Assembly (NCBI RefSeq): GCF_000373585.1
Contig: NZ_KB891883.1
Span: 62,001-126,000, forward strand
Length of the DNA stretch: 64,000 nucleotides
Origin: Streptomyces sp. MspMP-M5
GTDB lineage: Bacteria > Actinomycetota > Actinomycetes > Streptomycetales > Streptomycetaceae
Direction of reading: 5' to 3'
The notes beneath the pieces are model-generated. The model made no database searches. It was given only the letters and a program-made list of their open reading frames with translations, and was not told the DNA's origin. This document shows positions 17,825 to 25,804 of this stretch, one piece after another. The position numbers and the translations under genes were made by a program. The first letter of the stretch is position 1; every line of letters begins with the position of its first letter.

Positions 17825-18303
17825 TCCCCGTCGACGTCACTCCGCAGACCGCCGCACTGGGGATCGCCCTCGGGCTGGTCTTCTCCCTGATCTGCTACCT
17901 GACCACCAACCTCTCTCCGGGCGGCATGATCACCCCCGGCTGGCTGGCGCTGACCCTCGTCACCGATCTGGCCCGGGCCGCGATGGTGATCGGCGTCACC
18001 GCGCTCACCCTCCTCGCGACCAAGGTCCTTCAGCGCCATGTGATCCTTTACGGGAAGCGGCTGTTCGCCGCCGTGGTGCTCGCCGCCGTGCTGCTGCAGA
18101 CGACGGTGGCGCTCACGCTGCAGCACGAGTTCCCGCTGCTCTACACCGCCCAGACCCTGGGGTTCATCGTGCCCGGCCTGATCGCCTATCAGCTGGTGCG
18201 GCAACCGCTGGCGGCCACCGTGATCTCCACCACCGCGGTCACCCTGGGCACGTATGTGGTGCTGGTGGCCGGGTTGCTGCTGGGGGCGCTGCCCGTCGGC
18301 TGA
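17821..18303 (+). CDS. pgsC: Poly-gamma-glutamate synthesis membrane protein PgsC/CapC
   Basis: A 160-residue integral membrane protein, close in size to Bacillus PgsC (149). It begins GTG ATC CCC, overlapping the pgsB stop by 4 bp, which implies translational coupling. About five hydrophobic helices are visible. LTTNLSPGGMITPGWLAL near residue 35 and FVPG-like IVPGLIAYQLVRQPLAAT near residue 125 are characteristic of the family. PgsC forms the membrane channel and partner of PgsB in polymer synthesis and export. Confidence 0.92.
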   Translation: MIPVDVTPQTAALGIALGLVFSLICYLTTNLSPGGMITPGWLALTLVTDLARAAMVIGVTALTLLATKVLQRHVILYGKRLFAAVVLAAVLLQTTVALTLQHEFPLLYTAQTLGFIVPGLIAYQLVRQPLAATVISTTAVTLGTYVVLVAGLLLGALPVG

Positions 18304-18351
18304 CCGGCCGCCCCCGCCCACCCCACCCGTCCGCACGTCGAGGAGGTCTCC

Positions 18352-19392
18352 ATGGGCACCGCGCCCACTCCGCCCCGCAGGCCCAGTCGCCGTCAGATCC
18401 TCGGCTCCGCCGTCGGCCTGGCCGCCGCGGGAGCGGTCGGCGGATATGCCTGGCACCGTTCCCACAGCGGCGCACCGGACGACGACTTCCCGGTACCGAC
18501 CGGCGGCTACCACTTCGAGCGATGCGACACGCCCGCCCGCACGGTGGCGCGCGCCGCCGACGGCCGGGTGCTGGCCACCTTCACCGACGGCGCACGCACC
18601 GCCGTGCTGGCCGGCCCGGCCCGCACCTGGAGCGAGCCGCGCACCACCGGCGCCGTGGTGCGCGGCGATGCCTGGGTACGGCTGCTGCCGGGCGTGTGGC
18701 ACCAGGGCAAGGAGGAAACCCGCTGGTTCCGGGAGTGGTTTCCCAAGGCCCTGGCCGACCGCCGTCCGGACGTCCTCGCGGTGGCCTTCCAGTACGGCGA
18801 CGGGGCCCCCGACCGGCGTACCGCGTCGGGCCTGCGCTACGCCGGCAGGGCCCACTTCGGGCCGGACGTTCCCGGGCAACCGCCGGGGTCGTTCCACCAG
18901 CGCGACGAGAAGTCCGACTTCTACGACTACCTCGGCGTGCCCTGGATCTTCCCGGACGGCACCCGCAAGCACCCGGAGCAGGAGCGCTACGGGGATGTGG
19001 ACTGCTCCGGCTTCATGCGCCTGATCTGGGGCTACCGCATGGGCTACCCGCTGCACGCCACCAACGGCACGGGGATCGGCCTGCCCCGCCGGGCCTACGC
19101 CATCGCCGCCCGGGCACCCGGCGTACTGCTGATCCCGAACACCGGCCGGCAGCCCACCGACCTCGGCTCCCTGCTCCCCGGCGACCTGGTCTTCTTCTCC
19201 ATCGACATCGGCAGACCGCACGGCATCGACCACTGCGGCATGTACCTGGGGCCGGACGACGACGGGCATCCGCGCTTCTACTCCAGCCGCTCCCAGGCGA
19301 ACGGCCCCACCATGGGCGACCTGGCCGGCCGCGCCACGCTCGACGGCCACGGCTTCTACGCCCGGGGGCTGCGCCTGGCCCGCCGCCTGTGA
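18352..19392 (+). CDS. Tat-exported NlpC/P60-type cysteine hydrolase
   Basis: A 346-residue protein starting at ATG 18352 after GAGGAGG. The N-terminus PSRRQILGSAVGLAAAGAV is a twin-arginine signal. The C-terminal half is an NlpC/P60 domain: the Cys nucleophile is in DVDCSGFMRLIWGY near residue 223, LLPGDLVFFS follows, and the His is in GIDHCGMYLG near 300. NlpC/P60 enzymes cleave gamma-glutamyl or D-amino-acid peptide bonds, and Bacillus PgdS uses this domain to cut poly-gamma-glutamate. Position directly behind pgsBC makes trimming or release of the polymer the best guess; a peptidoglycan target cannot be excluded. The N-terminal ~200 residues are a separate domain not recognised. Confidence 0.83.
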   Translation: MGTAPTPPRRPSRRQILGSAVGLAAAGAVGGYAWHRSHSGAPDDDFPVPTGGYHFERCDTPARTVARAADGRVLATFTDGARTAVLAGPARTWSEPRTTGAVVRGDAWVRLLPGVWHQGKEETRWFREWFPKALADRRPDVLAVAFQYGDGAPDRRTASGLRYAGRAHFGPDVPGQPPGSFHQRDEKSDFYDYLGVPWIFPDGTRKHPEQERYGDVDCSGFMRLIWGYRMGYPLHATNGTGIGLPRRAYAIAARAPGVLLIPNTGRQPTDLGSLLPGDLVFFSIDIGRPHGIDHCGMYLGPDDDGHPRFYSSRSQANGPTMGDLAGRATLDGHGFYARGLRLARRL

Positions 19393-19445
19393 AGCCGACG
19401 CCCTCCTCCCGCACCCCAGCCCGCCGCCCCCGGAGAGACCCCACC

Positions 19446-21356
19446 GTGGCCACCACCTCCCCCGCCCACGACCCCACCGACCGCCGCCGCCCCACGCGGG
19501 CCGTCCACGCCAGGCACTGCCGACGGGCCGCCCTCAGCCGGGAGTCGACCGCCCTGCTGTTGATCCTGGCAACCGCCACGGTGCTCTACGCCTGGGGCAT
19601 CGACCGTGCCGGGGTGCACCCGTACTACAGCGCGGCCGTGCGGTCGATGGCCGCGGACTGGCATGCCTTCGTCTTCGGCGGGCTGGACCCGAGCGGCTCG
19701 ATCACCGTGGACAAGATCCCCGGTGCGCTCTGGCCGCAGGCCCTTTCCGTCCGGCTGCTCGGACCGCACAACTGGGCGGCGGTGCTGCCACAGGTCCTGG
19801 AGGGCGTGCTCGCCGTCCAGGCACTGCACCGGATCGTCCGTGCCTGGGCCGGCCCCACGGCAGGACTGCTCGCCGCGCTGGCCCTCGCCCTGACCCCGAT
19901 CACCGTCGCCCTCAACCGGCACACCATCCCCGACACCCTCCTCGTCCTGCTGCTGGTGCTCGCGGCGGGGGCGTTGCAGAAGGCCGTCGCCACCGGGAGG
20001 GTGGCGCCGCTGCTCCTCTGCGGGACATGGGTGGGACTGGCCTTCCAGGCAAAGATGCTCCAGGCATGGCTCGTCCTGCCGGTCTTCGCCGCCGTCTACC
20101 AACTGGCGGCTCCCGGCTCCCGCCTGGACCGGGCCCGGCGGCTGCTGCTCGCCGGAACCACCGCCCTCGTCGTCTCCTGCTCCTGGCTCCTGCTGGTCTG
20201 GGCGACCCCGGCCGCAGACCGTCCGTACCTCGACGGCACCACCAACAACAACCCCTTCACCCTGGTCTTCGGCTACAACGGGCTGAGCCGCTTCGGCCAC
20301 GACCCGCATGCACTGGGCGCCGTCGCCGGCACCGCCGCCAGCCGCACCACCGGCAACACCGGTTGGACCATGCTGGTCAACCAGAGCGTGGGCCCGCAGA
20401 TCGCCTGGCTCCTGCCGCTGGCCGCACTGGCGTTGGCGCTGGGCGTGTGGTGGCGCACCGGACACCCGCGCACCGACGGGGCACGGGCGGGTTTTCTGCT
20501 CTGGGGCGGATGGCTGCTGACGCACATCGTGGTCTTCAGCAACTCCAACGGCAATCACGGCTACTACACGGCCGTACTGGCGCCGGCCCTGGCCGCACTG
20601 TCCGGTGCCGGAGCCGCCGTCTTCTGGGCCGAGTACCGTGCCGGCGGCCGGCGTCGGGCGGCGCTGCCCCTCGCGGTCGGCGTCACGGCACTGTGGGCCG
20701 CGGTGATCGACGGCCCGCACAGTCGCTTCGCACCCTGGCTGCTGCCGATGGTCCTGATGCTCGGCCTGTGCGGGACCGTCGGTCTGTGGACCAGTGGTCC
20801 GCAGACCGCGCGCCGGGCGGTCCCCAGCGCCCTCGCGGCCTGCCTGGCATCGGCCCTGCTCGCCCCGGCCGTCTGGGCCGCCTCCTGTCTGAACCCGCGG
20901 TACCCCGGCTCGCCGGTCGAGCCGCTGGCCGGGCCGGTCGGCCCCGGCTACCACGATGCGCTCCATCGCCGGCCCAAGATCCTGCGAAACCCCCTGGGCG
21001 AACCTTCCGCCCGCGACGCCGCGCTCCTGCACTACCTCTCCGGACACCGCTCCGGAGAGAAGTACCTGCTGGCCACCCAGGCCGCCTACGGCGCCGAGCC
21101 CCTGCTGCGTGCGGCCTCCCACCCCATGCTGGTGATGGGCGGCTTCACCGGCCTGACCCCGTACCCGGCCCCGCGCGGACTCCGTGACCTGGTCTCCACC
21201 CACCAGTTGCGCTACGTCCTGCTGACCACACGCCGCCCGTCCACACCGGCCACGGCCTGGGTGAAGAGCCACTGCACCGGCGTCCCGCCGACCGCCTACG
21301 ACCGCGCCTCGGACGGAAGTTTCACCCTCTACGACTGCGCTCGACGAGGCGGCTGA
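19446..21356 (+). CDS. Polytopic GT39/PMT-like glycosyltransferase
   Basis: A 636-residue membrane protein starting at GTG 19446 after GGAGAG. The N-terminal cytoplasmic stretch is followed by about eleven membrane helices. The first outer loop carries HPYYSAAVRSMA, then LDPSGSITVDKIPGALWPQALSVRLLG, the acidic D-containing loop expected of polyprenyl-phosphate-sugar transferases of the PMT/ArnT/YkcB type. Further landmarks are NRHTIPDTLLVLLLVLAA, GLAFQAKMLQAW and SNGNHGYYTAVLAPALAAL. Such enzymes move a sugar from a lipid carrier to an acceptor outside the membrane. As the last gene of the pgs operon it may glycosylate the polymer, an exported protein or a wall component. The donor sugar is unknown. 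Confidence 0.85.
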   Translation: MATTSPAHDPTDRRRPTRAVHARHCRRAALSRESTALLLILATATVLYAWGIDRAGVHPYYSAAVRSMAADWHAFVFGGLDPSGSITVDKIPGALWPQALSVRLLGPHNWAAVLPQVLEGVLAVQALHRIVRAWAGPTAGLLAALALALTPITVALNRHTIPDTLLVLLLVLAAGALQKAVATGRVAPLLLCGTWVGLAFQAKMLQAWLVLPVFAAVYQLAAPGSRLDRARRLLLAGTTALVVSCSWLLLVWATPAADRPYLDGTTNNNPFTLVFGYNGLSRFGHDPHALGAVAGTAASRTTGNTGWTMLVNQSVGPQIAWLLPLAALALALGVWWRTGHPRTDGARAGFLLWGGWLLTHIVVFSNSNGNHGYYTAVLAPALAALSGAGAAVFWAEYRAGGRRRAALPLAVGVTALWAAVIDGPHSRFAPWLLPMVLMLGLCGTVGLWTSGPQTARRAVPSALAACLASALLAPAVWAASCLNPRYPGSPVEPLAGPVGPGYHDALHRRPKILRNPLGEPSARDAALLHYLSGHRSGEKYLLATQAAYGAEPLLRAASHPMLVMGGFTGLTPYPAPRGLRDLVSTHQLRYVLLTTRRPSTPATAWVKSHCTGVPPTAYDRASDGSFTLYDCARRGG

Positions 21357-21452
21357 GCGCCCTCAGCGGCTCGGCGGACGGTCAAGAGTCGGCCAAACGA
21401 TTGCACATCTGCGCAAGTATTGGTCTACACTCTGAGAGGTTTGAAGAAGAGG

Positions 21453-21617
21453 CACCTCGTTCGGTGAGGCGTCTGCACGGACACAGGCCACTGACCCCAC
21501 GACGTCGAGAGACGCCCAGGGTCAGGACAGGTCTCCCCGGCCTAAGGGGTGACCCCAAGTGGCTTCCCCCACAGTGGATTACGCCGTGCAGTGCCAAAGC
21601 TCTGACGAGTTGGGGTG
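21453..21617 (+). promoter_or_regulatory. M-box (ykoK leader) Mg2+ riboswitch
   Basis: The region matches the conserved skeleton of the Bacillus mgtE M-box read by eye. The 5' part is CTCGTTCGGTGAGGC, the middle has AGAGACGCCCAGGGTCA and AAGGGGTGACC, and the 3' part is CAGTGCCAAAGCTCT followed by GACGAG, which pairs with the 5' CTCGT to close the element. M-boxes sense intracellular Mg2+ and switch off Mg2+ importers. The NRAMP-related transporter gene starts 319 bp downstream, after a small ORF and a hairpin over its ribosome site. Confidence 0.85.
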
Positions 21618-21706
21618 AACCGGCCGCAAGTCGTGCGGGCCGGTCCGCTCCTTGCCGAGTCGACGACGACGCGCGTACGCGTCCCGACCGGAAGGAGGCG
21701 AGTGAC

Positions 21707-21784
21707 ATGGACTGCAGTTGCAGTAGTCCGGGCCACAGTCGGCCCCTTACCCGCTTGTCCTCGCACTCTTCCGGCACGCGGTAA
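21707..21784 (+). CDS. 25-codon leader ORF between M-box and transporter
   Basis: ATG 21707 follows GGAAGGAGG with near-ideal spacing, the strongest ribosome site in this leader, and the ORF ends at TAA 21784. The predicted peptide is rich in Ser and has two Cys (MDCSCSSPGHSR...), with no signal or membrane segment. Its place between a riboswitch and the gene it controls suggests a regulatory leader peptide, comparable in idea to MgtL, or an ORF whose translation changes folding of the downstream RNA. It is too short for homology by eye. Confidence 0.5.
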   Translation: MDCSCSSPGHSRPLTRLSSHSSGTR

Positions 21785-21898
21785 CCACCCCCCTGCGCGC
21801 ATTCACCTCCGCGCCCTGCGCCCCGTACGGCCCTGCGCCGTGACGGGCCGCCGTCCTGCGCGCCCGCGCAGGGGGGATGGCCGCCGCGTGCCCCCAAC

Positions 21899-21927
21899 AC
21901 CTCCCCTGCTGGGGGGATTTGGGAGGT
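21899..21927 (+). promoter_or_regulatory. Hairpin that can mask the transporter ribosome site
   Basis: ACCTCCC (21899-21905) is the exact complement of GGGAGGT (21921-21927), the ribosome site 8 nt before the transporter ATG. The same C-rich strand can instead pair with the GGGG run at 21911-21916. Two exclusive pairings allow on/off control of translation. A further hairpin, CCTGCG(CGCCCG)CGCAGG, lies just upstream, around 21855-21872. Confidence 0.5.
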
Positions 21928-21935
21928 ACGTCAGC

Positions 21936-23612
21936 ATGACGGAAACGACCATCGACCACACCGCCGTCGGCCACACCGCCCTCGACGACACCGCCGTCCG
22001 CACGCCCCCCGCGGCGGTCCTGGACGACGCCCACGTCGGCGACATCCAGGGCGCCCTGGGCACCATCAGGCTCGACGACACCGCACCCCGCACCGGTTTG
22101 TCGGCCAGGCTCAAGACCCTGCTGGCCATCGTCGGTCCCGGTCTGATCGTGATGGTCGGCGACAACGATGCCGGTGCGTTCGCGACCTACGGCCAGGCCG
22201 GCCAGAACTACGGCACACACCTGCTGTGGACCCTGCTGCTGCTCATACCGGTCCTGTACGTCAACCAGGAGATGGTGCTGCGCCTGGGCGCCGTCACCGG
22301 CGTCGGGCACGCCCGGCTCATCCTGGAGCGGTTCGGGAAGTTCTGGGGCGCGTTCTCGGTCATCGACCTGTTCCTGCTCAACGCGCTGACGCTGGTGACC
22401 GAGTTCATCGGCATCACCCTGGCCACCGGCTACCTGGGCCTGCCGAGGGAAGCGTCGGTGGTACTGGCCGCCGCGATCATCGTCGCGTCCGCGTTCACCG
22501 GTTCCTTCCGGCGCTTCGAGCGGATCGCCATCGCGCTGTGCGCCGCCTCGCTGCTGCTGGTGCCGATCTACTTCATGATCCACCCCGCCGCGTCACAGAT
22601 GGCCCGGGACTTCGTCATCCCGAACATGCCCGGCGGTACGGGTGAGTTGTCGACCGTCATGCTGCTGATCATCGGCATCGTGGGCACCACCGTCGCCCCC
22701 TGGCAGCTGTTCTTCCAGCAGTCCTACGTGATCGACAAGCGGATCACCCCGCGCTTCATGAAGTACGAGAAGGTGGACCTGGTCATCGGCATCGCGGTGG
22801 TGGTCATCGGTGCCGCGGCCATGATGGGCTTCACCGCCGCCGCCTTCGCCGGGACGCACCAGGCCGGCAACTTCACCGACACCGCGGGCATCGCCCACGG
22901 CCTGGCCGCGCACGCCGGCAAGCTCGCCGGAGTCCTGTTCGCCATCGCCCTGCTGGACGCCTCGATCATCGGCGCCTTCGCCGTCTCCCTGTCCACCGCC
23001 TACGCCATCGGCGACGTCTTCGGCATCCGGCACTCCCTGCACCGCGGCGTCAAGGGCGCCAAGGGCTTCTACGCCGTCTACGCCGGCCTGGTCGCGGCCG
23101 CCGCCACGATCGTGCTGATCCCCGGCTCCCCGCTGGGCCTGCTCACCGAAGGCGTCCAGACCCTGGCCGGGGTGCTGCTGCCCTCCGCCTCCGTCTTCCT
23201 GCTCCTCCTCTGCAACGACAAGGCCGTCCTCGGCCCCTGGGTCAACGGTCCCAAGACCAACGCGTTCACCTCGGCCGTCGTGGGTGTCCTGGTCGCCCTG
23301 TCGATCGTCCTGACCGCCTCGGTCCTCTTCCCGGACATCTCCGCGGGCGCGATCCTGGACATCATGGCCGCCTGCGGCATCGTCGGAGTGCTGGCCGCCG
23401 GGTACGCCTTCACCCGCCGCCGCACGGGCACCAAGGAGGACCCGATCGACCGCACCGGCCGGGACACCTGGCGCATGCCCGCGCTCGCCACCCTGACCAG
23501 GCCGACCATGTCCACCGCGCGCAAGATCGGCATGGGCGCGCTGCGCACCTATCTCCTCATCGCGATGGTCCTGGTCGTCATCAAGATCGCTCAGGTCGCC
23601 TTCGGGAGCTGA
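21936..23612 (+). CDS. NRAMP-related divalent metal (probably Mg2+) transporter
   Basis: A 558-residue membrane protein starting at ATG 21936 after GGGAGG, with an ~60-residue cytoplasmic head and about eleven membrane helices in the NRAMP/LeuT arrangement. The helix-1 site, DPGN in classical Mn2+/Fe2+ NRAMPs, reads GDNDAGAFATYGQAG near residue 75. The helix-6 MPH site reads TVAPWQLFFQQS near residue 253, so the soft-metal-binding methionine is absent. Loss of these motifs marks the NRAMP-related Mg2+ transporter branch, which can take hydrated, harder cations. The M-box upstream independently points to Mg2+. The substrate assignment is therefore an inference from two agreeing lines. Confidence 0.88.
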   Translation: MTETTIDHTAVGHTALDDTAVRTPPAAVLDDAHVGDIQGALGTIRLDDTAPRTGLSARLKTLLAIVGPGLIVMVGDNDAGAFATYGQAGQNYGTHLLWTLLLLIPVLYVNQEMVLRLGAVTGVGHARLILERFGKFWGAFSVIDLFLLNALTLVTEFIGITLATGYLGLPREASVVLAAAIIVASAFTGSFRRFERIAIALCAASLLLVPIYFMIHPAASQMARDFVIPNMPGGTGELSTVMLLIIGIVGTTVAPWQLFFQQSYVIDKRITPRFMKYEKVDLVIGIAVVVIGAAAMMGFTAAAFAGTHQAGNFTDTAGIAHGLAAHAGKLAGVLFAIALLDASIIGAFAVSLSTAYAIGDVFGIRHSLHRGVKGAKGFYAVYAGLVAAAATIVLIPGSPLGLLTEGVQTLAGVLLPSASVFLLLLCNDKAVLGPWVNGPKTNAFTSAVVGVLVALSIVLTASVLFPDISAGAILDIMAACGIVGVLAAGYAFTRRRTGTKEDPIDRTGRDTWRMPALATLTRPTMSTARKIGMGALRTYLLIAMVLVVIKIAQVAFGS

Positions 23613-23633
23613 GGCAGCCGAACACCCCACGGT

Positions 23634-23658
23634 CCGGGGCGCGTCGACTGCGCCCCGG
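23634..23658 (+). terminator. Hairpin terminator after the transporter gene
   Basis: CCGGGGCGC (23634-23642) and GCGCCCCGG (23650-23658) form a perfect 9-bp GC stem with a 7-nt loop, 21 bp after the transporter stop. There is no U-tract, as is common in Streptomyces. Confidence 0.6.
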
Positions 23659-23692
23659 CCCCCTCTCCTCACCGAACGGAGGCCCGTTCGCC

Positions 23693-24082
23693 ATGCTCAC
23701 CGCACTCGCCCACGTCCAGCTCGCCGCCCCGGCCGGTTCCGAGGACGTGCTGCGCCGCTTCTACCTCAGCACGCTGCAGATGACGGAAATCCCCAGGCCG
23801 CCGGGGGTCGCCCGGCGGGGCGGCTGCTGGTTCGCCGCGGCGGACGGCGGACGGCTGGAGATCCACATCGGGATCGAGGACGGCTACCGCCCGCCCCGCA
23901 AGGCACACCCCGCGATCAAGGTCACCGGCCTCGACGCGCTCGCCGCCCGCCTGGAGACCCACGGCGCACCGGTCGTCTGGAACGTCAGCGTGCGCGGCCA
24001 CCGCCGCTTCCACACCACGGACCCGGTCGGCAACCGCCTGGAGTTCCTCGAACCCCTCACCGCCGGCCCTGCTCCCGCCTGA
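23693..24082 (+). CDS. VOC (glyoxalase) family protein
   Basis: A 129-residue protein starting at ATG 23693 behind ACGGAGG. One VOC unit is visible: LAHVQLAAPAGSEDVLRRFYLSTLQM at the start, RGGCWFAAADGGRLEIHIG with a likely metal His/Glu pair, and FHTTDPVGNRLEFLEPL at the end, whose DPxGNRLE is the family signature. It may be a dioxygenase-like or lyase-like metalloenzyme or a ligand-binding protein. It stands between the transporter terminator and the DJ-1 regulator, with no clear partner. Confidence 0.82.
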   Translation: MLTALAHVQLAAPAGSEDVLRRFYLSTLQMTEIPRPPGVARRGGCWFAAADGGRLEIHIGIEDGYRPPRKAHPAIKVTGLDALAARLETHGAPVVWNVSVRGHRRFHTTDPVGNRLEFLEPLTAGPAPA

Positions 24083-24203
24083 CCCTGCCGCCGGCACGTC
24101 GTAGTCGGCAACGGCCAGGGCCTGCAAGCGCTTTCGGGCGATGGCGCGAATCGTGGGATGCGTGTCGTTGACGCCCTCACGCCGGAGCCAGCAGGCTGAA
24201 GAC

Positions 24204-25181
24204 GTGCAACAACGCCGCATTGTCTTCGTGGTCTTCGACGGCTTCCAGGCCCTGGATCTGGTCGGCCCGCGGGAGGTGTTCCAGTACGCGGGAAAGCTCG
24301 CAGGCGGTTACGACTGCCAGATCCTGGCGCCCACCGCCGGACCGGTCCAGTCGTCCAGCGGCCTGTCCGTACACGCCGGACACGGCGTGGCCGACCTGGG
24401 ACCGGACGGAATCGACACCCTGGTGGTCGTGGGCGGCAACGGCGTCGACCACGCCGCAGAGGTCGGCACGCTGACCGGGTGGATCGCCGCGGCCGGGAAG
24501 TCCGCCCGCCGCGTCACGTCCGTGTGCAGCGGAGTGTTCCTGCTGGCGGCCGCCGGGCTCGTCGACGGCCGCCGGGTCACCACCCATTGGTCCCGGGCCG
24601 GGCAGCTGGTCCGGCAGCATCCTGAACTGCGGGTGGACTGCGACCCGATCTTCATCAGGGACGGCCGGGTGTGGACCTCGGCCGGAGTGACCGCCGGTAT
24701 GGACCTCGCGCTCGCCCTGGTGGAGGACGACCTCGGCCAGGACATCGCCCGCGCCGTCGCCCAGGAACTGGTGCTCTTCCTGCGCCGGCCGGGCAGCCAG
24801 TCGCAGTTCAGCGTGCCACTGTGGTCGCGCCAGCCGTCCACCGACCCGATCCGGGCCGCGGTCTCCGCGATCCACGCGAACCCCCGGGCCCGGCACGGCA
24901 TATCCGACCTGGCCACACACGCCGGCCTGAGCACCCGTCACCTCCAGCGCCGGTTCACCGCCGAACTCGGCACACCTCCGGCCGCCTACGTGGAGCGGGT
25001 GCGCGTCGAGGCGGCACGCCGGGCCCTGGTCGAAGGCGACGACCCCGTCGAGACCATCGCCCACCACTGCGGCTTCGGCACCGCGGAGACACTGCGCCGC
25101 TCCTTCCACCGGCACGTCGGCGTCGCGCCGTCCGAGTACCGAAACCGTTTCCGATCCATGAACCTGAAAGAGGATGCATGA
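24204..25181 (+). CDS. GlxA-type regulator: DJ-1/PfpI domain + AraC HTH
   Basis: A 325-residue transcriptional regulator. Residues 1-180 are a DJ-1/PfpI (glutaminase-like) domain (IVFVVFDGFQALDLVGPREVF, VVVGGNG, and the elbow VTSVCSGVFLLAAAG with its Cys). Residues 215-325 hold two AraC helix-turn-helix units (GISDLATHAGLSTRHLQRRF; ETIAHHCGFGTAETLRRSF). This fusion usually senses a small metabolite and activates neighbouring catabolic genes. The following DJ-1 enzyme overlaps by ATGA, so the two are co-translated. GTG 24204 starts just before the conserved core; an in-frame ATG at 24141 is possible but adds non-family sequence. Confidence 0.88.
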   Translation: MQQRRIVFVVFDGFQALDLVGPREVFQYAGKLAGGYDCQILAPTAGPVQSSSGLSVHAGHGVADLGPDGIDTLVVVGGNGVDHAAEVGTLTGWIAAAGKSARRVTSVCSGVFLLAAAGLVDGRRVTTHWSRAGQLVRQHPELRVDCDPIFIRDGRVWTSAGVTAGMDLALALVEDDLGQDIARAVAQELVLFLRRPGSQSQFSVPLWSRQPSTDPIRAAVSAIHANPRARHGISDLATHAGLSTRHLQRRFTAELGTPPAAYVERVRVEAARRALVEGDDPVETIAHHCGFGTAETLRRSFHRHVGVAPSEYRNRFRSMNLKEDA

Positions 25182-25804
25182 CGACCTATGGACTGCTGCT
25201 GTTCGAGGCAGCCGAAGAACTGGACTTCGTCGGGCCCTGGGAGGTGTTCACCTCCTCCGCCATGATCCGCGAGCAACAGGACACCACCGAGCAGCAGGAC
25301 ACCACCGTCCTGATCGCCGAACGGCCGGGCATCATCCGCTGCAACAAAGGCATGCGGGTCCTGCCCGACCACACCTTCGACGATCACCCGCCGCTCGACG
25401 TGCTGCTCGTGCCCGGCGGGAACGGCACCCGGACTCAGGTGTCCAACCCCGCACTCATCGAGTGGATCAGCAAGACCTCCGCCCAGGCCACCTGGACCAC
25501 CAGCGTCTGCACCGGAGCCCTGCTGCTGCACGAGGCCGGTCCGGCCCGCGGCCGCCGCGTGGCCACCCACCATGCCTTCGAAGACACCCTTCAGGCACGC
25601 GAGGACATCACCGTCGTCCGCGACGCACGCTATGTGGTCGACGGCCGACTGGTCACCAGCCAGGGCGTGTCCGCCGGCATCGACATGGCCCTGTGGCTGA
25701 TCGGCCGGCTGCACGGCCGCGACCACGCCCGCGCGGTACGCCGCTACATCCAGTACGAGCCCGCACCTCCCTACCTCGCCGACGAACCGCCGGCCCGCTG
25801 CTGA
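25178..25804 (+). CDS. DJ-1/PfpI family protein (isonitrile hydratase-like)
   Basis: A 208-residue single-domain DJ-1/PfpI protein, co-translated with the regulator through an ATGA overlap. It contains LLFEAAEELDFVGPWEVF, VLLVPGGNGTRTQ, the nucleophile elbow TTSVCTGALLLHEAG with Cys near residue 113, and RVATHHAFEDTLQ. The elbow and the acidic residue in FVGPWE resemble cyclohexyl-isocyanide hydratase (InhA) and ThiJ-like enzymes, so hydration of an isonitrile or detoxification of a reactive carbonyl is possible. No direct evidence fixes the substrate. A duplicated EQQDTT segment near residue 33 (EQQDTTEQQDTT) is a small tandem repeat. Confidence 0.82.
   Translation: MTTYGLLLFEAAEELDFVGPWEVFTSSAMIREQQDTTEQQDTTVLIAERPGIIRCNKGMRVLPDHTFDDHPPLDVLLVPGGNGTRTQVSNPALIEWISKTSAQATWTTSVCTGALLLHEAGPARGRRVATHHAFEDTLQAREDITVVRDARYVVDGRLVTSQGVSAGIDMALWLIGRLHGRDHARAVRRYIQYEPAPPYLADEPPARC

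Noticed and set aside
24090-24190. Minus-strand stretch reading GVNDTHPTIRAIARKRLQAL
   Set aside because: It resembles an end fragment of a transposase or similar protein, but no family could be named, no terminal repeats are present and it is only about 30 residues long.
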